Positions 1-7,066 of a stretch of DNA of 64,000 bases are shown here, piece after piece. Position numbers and translations under genes: made by a program. Below the pieces are notes generated by a model. That model worked only from the letters and a program-made list of their open reading frames with translations. It was not told the DNA's origin and made no database searches. This DNA is from Nostoc indistinguendum CM1-VF10 (lineage in GTDB: Bacteria; Cyanobacteriota; Cyanobacteriia; Cyanobacteriales; Nostocaceae): assembly GCA_019359215.1 (NCBI GenBank), contig JAHHHS010000039.1, positions 1 through 64,000 of the forward strand, written 5' to 3'. Position 1 is the stretch's first letter. Each line of letters opens with the position of its first letter.

Positions 1-123
1 TGGTATCAGCGAAAATACCGCCGTTTTGTTGTCAGATGGGAACGTCAAAAAGTTTACTTTGACGCATTCCTTGACCTTGCTACAATCCACATCTGGATTA
101 ACAAAATATTATTAGTGGGATAG
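1..123 (+). mobile_element. 3' end of an IS5-type transposase (partial, cut by window edge)
   Basis: Frame 1 is open from the first base to a TAG at 121-123 and gives 40 residues of a transposase C-terminus. The peptide has the basic YRRFVVRWER-like block followed by a FLDLATIHIW-type helix that closes many IS5/IS1031-group DDE transposases. The rest lies outside the window. It abuts, and appears to interrupt, the minus-strand IS630-type transposase remnant, whose homology stops at about 128, so this element probably inserted into it. I cannot define the terminal inverted repeat with certainty. The family call is from recalled sequence pattern. Confidence 0.6.
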
Positions 124-127
124 GTTC

Positions 128-770
128 ATAAGTTTCAAATGCTGAGGCATTAGTACCTCCGGTAAAAGTCATGGCGGCAATAATGCCTTCTGTTGACATT
201 GCTCCAATCATGGTCACATTTTTTCCTCGCCCGTCAGGACAATTACCATAAGCACGACTACCTTGAGGTGAACGAGCAAAGCGTCTAGTCATGGCTATGT
301 TAACTCCGGCCTCATCGATAAATATCAAGTCCTCTAAGTTTACCGAGCCAATGGTTGTCCAATACTCTGCTCTTAGTTTTTGTACTCGTTCTGTATATTT
401 TTCGCTTGCGTGCAATGTTTTTTTTTACGCGTCAAATTCAGCTTTTGGGTGACTCTGCCCATTGTGGAGCGACTTATTTTTACCTGAGTCTTTTGTTCTA
501 ATTGCTCGCACAATTCTACTAAAGTAGCATCATTATCTGATTCTACTAATAACTCTACCAATTTCAGTTGCTCATCCCAACAGCTTCGGTTTTTGACCTC
601 CACCGTGAGGCTTCGCCTCAACTGTTCCATTGCTACGGTATCGTCTCAGTAAACTTTGAACAAAACTCAAGCTGACGCTAAATCTTTTTGCCAGTTGTCT
701 TTGAGAGCCTTCTTTATTGTTATGTGCATTCATCACTATAAGAGCGCAGATCACAGGAGTAAGGTTTCAT
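128..770 (-). pseudogene. IS630-family transposase remnant (several frameshifts, 3' truncated)
   Basis: Reading leftward from an ATG at 770 gives MKPYSCDLR, then a frameshift near 740 leads into an HTH segment (SQRQLAKRFSVS), a second frameshift near 575-600 into a linker with EQLEQKTQVKISRSTMGR, and a third at an A9 run (417-425) into the DDE core (LIFIDEAGVN, YGNCPDGRGKNVTMIGAM). This order is that of IS630-group transposases. The C-terminal third, with the last catalytic acid, is missing because the reading meets the IS5-type end near 128. Programmed slippage at the A9 run alone would not restore the protein. It is dead. Confidence 0.75.
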
Positions 771-960
771 TCCACAGACACTTAGACTTTAATATACTCA
801 ATCATCCCATACTGTATTGCACTCAAGCAGGAACCGCTATAGTTCTGGGTCTAAAGCCCAATAAAAATCAATAATTATAGTATGACGGGTCTACCTACAA
901 AGAAGTAACTTGAAGTTGGTTGTTAGGTGGAACTAATTTTTAGATCACAAAGATGCGATA

Positions 961-1005
961 AATCACCGTCTCTACAATAATTAATCTTTCGTAGAGACGG
1001 CGATT
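961..1005. repeat. Inverted repeat of the GTAGAGACG family
   Basis: Arms AATCACCGTCTCTAC (961-975) and GTAGAGACGGCGATT (991-1005) pair with one mismatch around a 15-nt loop. A related palindrome with the same GTAGAGACG core lies at 27067-27095. It is placed 3' of the CPA1 antiporter and could act as its terminator, but there is no clear T-run. It is probably a small dispersed repeat. Confidence 0.5.
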
Positions 1006-1042
1006 CACTGCGTCTCTTGCCTTAACCGAACAGTAATGGAAG

Positions 1043-1240
1043 TCAACCTTCTTTTTGATTCGGCAAAACACCCTCAAGCATAGACTCTAATTCTTTATTT
1101 AACCGACCAGATCTAACAAATTCTGCATAAGTATCTGCCTCAATGGCCAACAGTTCTCCTCGGAACTGTTCTGTCGTAAAACTCTGAAGATTAGGATATT
1201 CACCTTGTAACTGGTCAATTTCTATCCGTAAATCTGTAAG
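1043..1240 (-). pseudogene. Detached C-terminal tail of the CPA1 antiporter (65 codons)
   Basis: Immediately after the antiporter stop codon TAA (1241-1243) the same frame continues open for 65 codons to TGA at 1043-1045. The peptide begins LTDLRIEIDQLQ and contains EELLAIEAD-like and FVRSGRLNKEL segments, which look like the cytoplasmic tail normally fused to this transporter. A single change of GAA to TAA would explain the break. Without a start codon or ribosome site it is unlikely to be made separately. The full protein would be about 521 residues. Confidence 0.65.
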
Positions 1241-2608
1241 TTAGCCTTTGATTAATGCCTCTTGGTAACGGCGAAATTCTGGCTCAATACCTGGGCGTTT
1301 GTCTGCCTGGAGATGTTCTAGAACGCGTTCTAAGGCAACATGACGGGCAACAAATTCTAAATATTGCTCACGTAAGGGTGCATCACCTAGCAAATTGAGT
1401 TTTTCTAGCAAAGGTTTAATAGTTAATCCCTGAACAAGTAGAGTAAATAAAACTACCCCAAACACCGTAGCAATAATTTTTTCTCGCTCTGGCAGTATCG
1501 TCGATACACTCAATGCCAGAGCAATGGAAACGGAACCTCGTAACCCACCCCACCAGAGGATAGTTTGTTCTGGTAAAGAAATGTCTGATTTGGTGATGCT
1601 AACGCTCAATTTGCTGAGAATGTAAATAGCAACTGCCCGCATCAAAATCATTGCTGCCACTGTCACCATAATGATTTGCAAGTTTTCGCCTAAACTCGCA
1701 AAGCGTATTTGGTCGCCAATTAGTAGGAAGACGATAGAGTTAACAAAGAACGCCAAAAATTCCCAAAATTCGGAGACAATAACCCGAGTGCGGGGATTCA
1801 TGCCGATACGAGAGCCAAAGTTGCCCAAAATTAAACCTGTGGTGACAACTCCAATTACGCCAGAACCGCCTAAGTCTTCAATAATCAGGTAAGTGCCGTA
1901 AGCAGAAACCAAGGTTAAAGATTGTTCCACCAAGGGCAAATCGAAGCGCTGGGTGAGGTAGGAAATCCCAAATCCAATGAAAGCTCCTACCCCTACACCA
2001 ATGCCAACAACTGTAAATAACTGCAATAAAATTGGCTGGAATTCCAATTCCACAGTTTCCAAAGATAAGGCCACCAAAAAACTAAAGGCAACTACAGCCA
2101 TGCCATCATTGAATAGGCTTTCGCCTTCCATTAAGGTGGTAAGACGACTACCTACGCCGAGTTGGCGGAACAAAGCGGTGACAGAAACAGGGTCAGTGGC
2201 AGATAAACTGGCTGCGATGAGTAAGGCTGTAGTGAGAGAAATACCAACGAGTTGATTGAGAGCGATCGCCACCCCTGCGATCGCAATTATCACCCCGAAC
2301 ACTGCATATAGGCAAATTGGTACTAAATCCCGCTTCAAGTCTGACCATTTCAAATTCCAGGCGGCTTCAAATAACAGAGGTGGTAAAAAAATGAACAAAA
2401 TTAATTCAGGGGAAAGGGTTACTAAACGGACATCAACCAACGCCAACCCTAACCCGACAATCACCAGTAGCAAGGTGTATGGTATATTGCGAAACCAGCT
2501 AAATATCTGCGGTAGTGTCGCCACGCCTAGAGACACCGAAAGCACCAACAGAAACTGCTTGAGATTGTTTGTAATGACTTCCTCGGCGATCGCTGATTCA
2601 AGTACCAT
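1241..2608 (-). CDS. CPA1-family Na+/H+ antiporter (NhaP-like)
   Basis: The 455-residue integral membrane protein exchanges Na+ (or K+) for H+ across the cytoplasmic or thylakoid membrane. It has about 12 hydrophobic segments, and the diagnostic CPA1 stretches are visible: FIFLPPLLFEAAW (about 70-83), ASLSATDPVSVTALFRQLG (about 133-151) with the paired acidic transport site, LMEGESLFNDGMAVV (about 158-172), and GGLRGSVSIALALS (about 350-363). The tail is shortened by an in-frame TAA; its lost 65 codons follow directly. A second CPA1 gene at 3166 is oriented away from it. I infer that transport still works, but tail-based regulation may be lost. Confidence 0.9.
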   Translation of the reverse strand: MVLESAIAEEVITNNLKQFLLVLSVSLGVATLPQIFSWFRNIPYTLLLVIVGLGLALVDVRLVTLSPELILFIFLPPLLFEAAWNLKWSDLKRDLVPICLYAVFGVIIAIAGVAIALNQLVGISLTTALLIAASLSATDPVSVTALFRQLGVGSRLTTLMEGESLFNDGMAVVAFSFLVALSLETVELEFQPILLQLFTVVGIGVGVGAFIGFGISYLTQRFDLPLVEQSLTLVSAYGTYLIIEDLGGSGVIGVVTTGLILGNFGSRIGMNPRTRVIVSEFWEFLAFFVNSIVFLLIGDQIRFASLGENLQIIMVTVAAMILMRAVAIYILSKLSVSITKSDISLPEQTILWWGGLRGSVSIALALSVSTILPEREKIIATVFGVVLFTLLVQGLTIKPLLEKLNLLGDAPLREQYLEFVARHVALERVLEHLQADKRPGIEPEFRRYQEALIKG

Positions 2609-2738
2609 AGGGAAATTCCTGGTATAATTTTGCTTTTATCCTCATCTGACTATTTTTAGATGAGACTAGATTAATGTAAGACTTTAAATTAACAAAGAAA
2701 GAAGATTTAAAGTTAACCGAGTATTTAGGAGGAAGGTC

Positions 2739-3179
2739 TTGGGTAATAACATTCGAGACCGCTTTAAAAATTTCCGTCGCCGGGGTTCGCAGCCGGAACA
2801 ACTCCAACAGCTACAAACAGATTTGCTGGCAGAATCAGCCCTAGACTCAGCTTACATAATTTTGATTATTAGCTCCTGTGCGATCGCAACTTTGGGTTTA
2901 TTATCCAACAGTGCGGCCGTGATTATCGGCGCAATGATTATTGCCCCTCTAATGTTGCCGATTCGTGGGTTAGCTTTTGGTGCTTTGCAAGCAGATTTTA
3001 CTTTGTTTCGCAAAGGAGCAGTTGCTGTAGCAGTAGGCACGCTGTTAGCGGTGGCGATTGCCTGGACTCTGGGTTGGCTGGTAGGATTGCCTAGTTACGG
3101 TAGCGAAGTACTGGCTCGTTCCAGACTCTATCAGTCAAGTCAAACTAGCTTTTCAAAACGTAATAGTGGATGTTACTGA
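2739..3179 (+). pseudogene. Truncated DUF389 (TIGR00341-type) membrane protein
   Basis: A TTG start at 2739 follows a strong ribosome site (AGGAGGAAGG). The 146-residue product matches the N-terminal half of DUF389 proteins: the helix with NSAAVIIGAMIIAPLMLPI, then ALQADFTLFRKGA, and a helix ending GLPSYGSEVLARS. DUF389 proteins are normally more than 300 residues with several more helices. Here the homology stops at ARSR and the frame runs 16 residues further before ending inside the next gene. The next gene's frame is open upstream of its GTG to at least 3097, so an internal deletion probably joined the two. The function of DUF389 is unknown. Confidence 0.65.
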
Positions 3180-4719
3180 ATTAGTCAAAGTTTCAATTAT
3201 TCTCTTGCTCCTTGCTACGGGTGTAGCTCTGCTATCCCGGCGGTTGCGAATCCCTTACGTGACGGGTTTAGTATTGGCAGGTTTACCAATCACTGAATTG
3301 TTGTCTCGTCCAATTGGTTTAAATCCAACCTTGGTTTTAAATCTTTTCTTGCCAATTCTCATCTTTGAAGCTGGCATTAATACAGATGTCAGCCGTCTAC
3401 GCAGCACCTTTAAACCAATTGCCCTACTAGCTGGACCAGGAGCTTTGCTTTCCAGTGCGATTATTGCCGTCCTGTTGAAATTTGGGCTGGGACTGAGTTG
3501 GATACCTGCGTTATTTGTCGGAGTAATTCTGGCAAACACTGATACAGTTTCCATGATTGCCGTCTTCAAAGAAATACCAGTACCTTCACGGCTTTCCACC
3601 ATTGTTGAAGGAGAAACTTTATTTAATGATGCAGCGGCTCTAGTTTCATTTAACCTAATTTTACAAGTATATTCCACAGGTTCACTCACCTTCGTAGAGG
3701 GAATTCAACAACTGCTATTTATCTCTCTAGGAGGCTGCCTGGTAGGGTTAATTTTGGGCTACTTGAGCATACCTGTATTCTCCCGTTTAGATGATCCCCT
3801 TAGCAGCTTGTTATTGACAGTTGCAGTTGCATTAGGAACTTTTCAGGTTGGGCAATTTCTCGGCGTATCCGGTGCTGTGGCTGTAGTTGTCGCGGGATTG
3901 ATTTTCGGTAATTTAGGGCTTTCTCGCAATACTTCTGCTTCTAGTCGCATCACTTTATTGAGTTTTTGGGAATATGCCAGTTTTACTGTCAACACCTTTA
4001 TTTTTCTGCTGATAGGTGTAGAAATAGATTTGGTAACGCTCTGGAGAACTTTACCTGCAATTATATTTGCAGTTTTAGCTTATCAGATTGGGCGAGTTAT
4101 GACAGTCTATCCGTTGCTAGCAGGGATTCGTTTGATTGACCGCCCAATCCCGTTGCGCTGGCAACATTTACTCTTTTTAGGTAACATCAAAGGCTCGCTC
4201 TCAATGGCTCTGGCGTTGAGTTTACCTGCAACACTACCAGGGCGAGATATCCTCATCGCTTTAGTTTTTGGTAGTGTGCTGGTGTCGTTAGTTGGACAGG
4301 GTTTAAGTTTGCCTTGGGTGGTAAAACGCTTACAATTATCTAAATTTTCAGAAACTCAACAACAAGTTGAAGAATTACAAGCCCAGTTGATGACGGGTAA
4401 GGCGGCACAAGATGAATTAGATAGTCTGTTGAAATCAGGTGTATTACCAAAAGCCGTTTATGAAGAGATGCGTTCAGCTTATCAGGTACGAATTGCTGGT
4501 GCAGAAAAGACACTGCGAGAACTTTATAATCGTCGTCCTGATGATGTGGACGGCAAAACTGGCAACAGCGCTAAACTTGATGCCATTCGCCGCCGTTTAC
4601 TCTTGGCAGAAAAAGGAGCGCTCAATGAGGCAATGCGGAAGCGAATTCTCTCAGAAGAAATTGTGCGCGGGCGGATACAAACTCTTGATGAACAATTGTT
4701 GAAGTTAGATGATGATTAA
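3166..4719 (+). CDS. CPA1-family Na+/H+ antiporter with cytoplasmic tail
   Basis: This 517-residue cation/proton antiporter has hydrophobic segments over about residues 1-385 and a charged helical tail (about 390-517). Key motifs are LPILIFEAGINTD, ANTDTVSMIAVFKEI with the essential acidic site, VEGETLFNDAAALVSFN, and GNIKGSLSMALALSLP. The proposed start is GTG at 3166, but the frame is open upstream, so the native start could be earlier or could have been lost in the DUF389 deletion. It overlaps the truncated DUF389 frame by 14 nt, which suggests translational coupling. The tail ends with an Asp-rich LKLDDD. Confidence 0.9.
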   Translation: MDVTELVKVSIILLLLATGVALLSRRLRIPYVTGLVLAGLPITELLSRPIGLNPTLVLNLFLPILIFEAGINTDVSRLRSTFKPIALLAGPGALLSSAIIAVLLKFGLGLSWIPALFVGVILANTDTVSMIAVFKEIPVPSRLSTIVEGETLFNDAAALVSFNLILQVYSTGSLTFVEGIQQLLFISLGGCLVGLILGYLSIPVFSRLDDPLSSLLLTVAVALGTFQVGQFLGVSGAVAVVVAGLIFGNLGLSRNTSASSRITLLSFWEYASFTVNTFIFLLIGVEIDLVTLWRTLPAIIFAVLAYQIGRVMTVYPLLAGIRLIDRPIPLRWQHLLFLGNIKGSLSMALALSLPATLPGRDILIALVFGSVLVSLVGQGLSLPWVVKRLQLSKFSETQQQVEELQAQLMTGKAAQDELDSLLKSGVLPKAVYEEMRSAYQVRIAGAEKTLRELYNRRPDDVDGKTGNSAKLDAIRRRLLLAEKGALNEAMRKRILSEEIVRGRIQTLDEQLLKLDDD

Positions 4720-4763
4720 GAATATGGGGAATTGGGAATTGGGCATTGGGCATGGAGAATAGT

Positions 4764-4903
4764 CTGAGCTTTGTGAGTAAACCTCTGAGCTTTGTGGATG
4801 AACCTTTGAGCTTTGTGGATGAACTTTTGAGCTTTGTGGATGAATCTTTGAGCTTTGTGGATGAACCTTTGAGCTTTGTGAGTGAACCTCTGAGTTTTGG
4901 CTG
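4764..4903. repeat. 21-bp tandem minisatellite, about 6.6 copies
   Basis: Six near-identical 21-bp units of the form CTGAGCTTTGTGGATGAACCT run from 4764 to 4889, followed by a partial seventh. Units differ by one to four bases. The period is a multiple of three, so two minus-strand frames stay open through it and would give seven-residue peptide repeats (HKAQRFI or TKLKGSS). Those frames have no recognisable partner domain. It lies just 3' of the antiporter gene. A run reading GGGAATTGGGCATTGGGCAT precedes it and belongs to a repeat type seen many times in the window. Confidence 0.85.
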
Positions 4904-5013
4904 ATTGATTGGGAACTGCTGTCTCCACTTAGACATTTAGTCAGAGGCTCAATGAATGCATTCTCATTGGGAGTATGGGAACGAGGAAATAAAAAATTAG
5001 CTTTTTAAGATTT

Positions 5014-5577
5014 TTATTTTAAAGGCGATCGGTTATAGTTATTTTGATTTTTAATCACTCTACCAGGACTGATAAAAGAAATTCCTTGCTGAAAGTCAGT
5101 ACCAATCATGACTGCTTCCACTATAGGTTCGGATATTTCTGTTTGAGCTACCCACTCAACAATAAAGTTTGCGCCTAAACCTCCACTGGTATCATTTCTA
5201 TTTATAAAAAAATCTGTCGAGGCTAGTGCATCAAGTTGAATAGGACGCTCCAAATACTGTTTAATTAATTTCCCTTCTGAGTTGTAGTAGCGCACAGAAG
5301 TAATAACCATCGAATTGGTCAAGTCTGTATTCCGAATACTGAGTGTAACCGCTAACTCGAAAATCTCCTGCTTATTGTGATGATAGATATGGGAATAGAC
5401 AGGGACATAAATAGTTTGACCGCTTGCTATCTTAAAATTCTTATCCAGCGTGACTATTTTTTGAACTGGGATTGCTTGAATAGCATCGGGTTGTGACTTG
5501 GGTGGAATATTTTTTGATTCACAAGATACAAGAAAAATAACAGCGATCGCTAAAATATATGGATACGGTTTCATCAA
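5014..5577 (-). CDS. DUF3124-family lipoprotein
   Basis: The 187-residue protein starts with a lipoprotein signal (MMKPYPYILAIAVIFLVSC), with Cys-19 as the probable lipidated residue. It should therefore be anchored on the periplasmic face of a membrane. The mature part, with SGQTIYVPVYSHIYH, VTLSIRNTD and AVMIGTDFQQGISFISPG, is recognised as the DUF3124 domain. No catalytic residues are evident and the biochemical role of the family is not known. It is the last of a co-directional minus-strand series from the MFS-like gene. Confidence 0.8.
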   Translation of the reverse strand: MMKPYPYILAIAVIFLVSCESKNIPPKSQPDAIQAIPVQKIVTLDKNFKIASGQTIYVPVYSHIYHHNKQEIFELAVTLSIRNTDLTNSMVITSVRYYNSEGKLIKQYLERPIQLDALASTDFFINRNDTSGGLGANFIVEWVAQTEISEPIVEAVMIGTDFQQGISFISPGRVIKNQNNYNRSPLK

Positions 5578-5649
5578 AACTATTTACACCCATTTCTTAT
5601 ACCTGTGTAGCTAATCCCACCTAATAAAGAGTTTCGGTAGGCATTGCGC

Positions 5650-6327
5650 TCAACATCTTTGTTCAATAAAATCAATGACTTGATGTAAAGATCCTGGTTT
5701 AGTCACAATCAATACTGTTGAATGAGGTTCCAGTATTGTACTGCCGTTAGGAATTATCAAATCTTCATGGGGATGGGATTGATAGCCAATAATTAGCGAA
5801 CCAGTAGGAAATCGGGCATCCTGAGCGATTTCGGCAACGCTACGCCCAGCAACATAGCAATTGTTTGGGATGGCAAGTTTCAGAACCTCAATCTGTCCTT
5901 GCTCAAAATGCATCATTGATTCGACTTGGGGATACTCAATTGCATTCACCATTGTTGAAACTGATAGTTCAACAGTACTGATGATATGATTGGCTCCAGC
6001 TATCCGCAGTGGTTCGGCAAAATCGGGATGGCGCATCCGACTTAAAATATGGGTGACACCGTAGTGTTTAGCAAGAGTCACCATTGCCAAGTTTAAGGCA
6101 TCACTTCTTAGGACAGCTGCCAAGGAATCGGCTTTGCGAATCCCAGCTTCTAACAATACTTCTGTACTTACAGCACTGCCTTCAAAAGCCATTGCTCCTA
6201 CTTGTTCACGGGCATAGCGGCAAGCGATAGGGTCAATGTCAATTACGGCAACAGTATGTCCCAGTTCTACCAGTTTTTGCGCCAAACTTAACCCTACTAA
6301 GCCGGCTCCACCAATTAATACGTACAT
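5650..6327 (-). CDS. TrkA-family NAD-binding regulator of K+ transport
   Basis: The 225-residue protein has an N-terminal RCK/TrkA-N Rossmann domain (about 1-120) opening with MYVLIGGAGLVGLSLAQKL, the GxGxxG nucleotide site, and a VAVIDIDP strand whose acid would bind the ribose. A TrkA-C ligand domain (about 140-225) includes AGRSVAEIAQDARFP and HSTVLIVTKPGS. Such proteins sit in the cytoplasm and gate a K+ channel or transporter in response to NAD(H) or nucleotides. No Trk/Ktr membrane subunit is adjacent, so the partner is elsewhere. The neighbouring CPA1 antiporters make an ion-homeostasis role plausible. Confidence 0.85.
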   Translation of the reverse strand: MYVLIGGAGLVGLSLAQKLVELGHTVAVIDIDPIACRYAREQVGAMAFEGSAVSTEVLLEAGIRKADSLAAVLRSDALNLAMVTLAKHYGVTHILSRMRHPDFAEPLRIAGANHIISTVELSVSTMVNAIEYPQVESMMHFEQGQIEVLKLAIPNNCYVAGRSVAEIAQDARFPTGSLIIGYQSHPHEDLIIPNGSTILEPHSTVLIVTKPGSLHQVIDFIEQRC

Positions 6328-6412
6328 GGCTGTTCTTAATGCTCTTTTCCAGTTCCTATTCCACTTTACAAGTTAGCAAAGGAATGAAAATGTAGCTTGA
6401 CTAGAAATACTT

Positions 6413-6949
6413 TCAACTTCTGGGAATGTTATAAACGCGCCATTCCTGAATACCCCAACGCCTAAGAATAGGTTCGGCTTGACGGATATCGTATTCTGTA
6501 CTTTCTATCGTCACTAAATAATCGCCTTGGAATACTCGGTCATTATAGAGTTGGGCGGCTTCTTCAGGAAGAAACCAACCCCGTAGTGCGCCAATAAGAC
6601 CGCCAGCAGCTGCACTAGCTCCACTTCCTAAAAGGGTAGCTAAAACAGACTCTGCTGCTAGGACTGGGCCAAAACCAGGAATAAGCAAAATACCCAAACC
6701 CGCAACCAAAGTAAGTAAACCTCCCGTTCTAGCGCCTGCTAATCCACCCGCCTTAGCACCTTCTGCAGGAGTGATAGTACTTTCACTCGTGTCGGAACTG
6801 TCAAGTTGCTCATTGAGCTTGGGTTTTTTAGTGATTACAGAAATCTTATTCATCGGAAAGCCACTACTTCTCAGTTCGTCGAGCGCCTGTAGTGCAATTT
6901 GGCGGTTGTGAAATATACCAATAGCGTGTTGAAGTTGACCAGAAGCCAT
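6413..6949 (-). CDS. Stress-protein (YflT/GSP17M-like) domain protein with Gly-rich hydrophobic core
   Basis: I choose the ATG at 6949 (178 residues) because GGGAGG sits seven bases upstream; a longer in-frame ATG at 6985 lacks this. Residues about 1-45 (HAIGIFHNRQIALQALDELRSSGFP) resemble the general-stress YflT domain. The middle (about 70-135) is a Gly/Ala-rich hydrophobic region able to form a membrane hairpin. The end (PEEAAQLYNDRVFQGDYLVTIES) resembles a second ferredoxin-like strand pair. Its biochemical function is unknown; related cyanobacterial proteins are often stress-induced. Confidence 0.65.
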   Translation of the reverse strand: MASGQLQHAIGIFHNRQIALQALDELRSSGFPMNKISVITKKPKLNEQLDSSDTSESTITPAEGAKAGGLAGARTGGLLTLVAGLGILLIPGFGPVLAAESVLATLLGSGASAAAGGLIGALRGWFLPEEAAQLYNDRVFQGDYLVTIESTEYDIRQAEPILRRWGIQEWRVYNIPRS

Positions 6950-7066
6950 TTTGTTTGCCTCCCAAAAGCATTGATTAACCTGCAAAGCTTCCGCTGGCGA
7001 CAGATTTATCTAGAGTATTACAAACAAATATGATCAGAAAGTGATAGCACTTGTAAGCAATTAGGT

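Noticed and set aside
413..430. Programmed frameshift at the A9 run in the IS630-type transposase
   Set aside because: Two further frameshifts and loss of the C-terminal part mean slippage would not produce an active enzyme.
4622..4936. Two overlapping minus-strand open frames with seven-residue peptide repeats
   Set aside because: They are produced by the 21-bp minisatellite and by the antisense of the antiporter end; no start signal or domain supports a protein.
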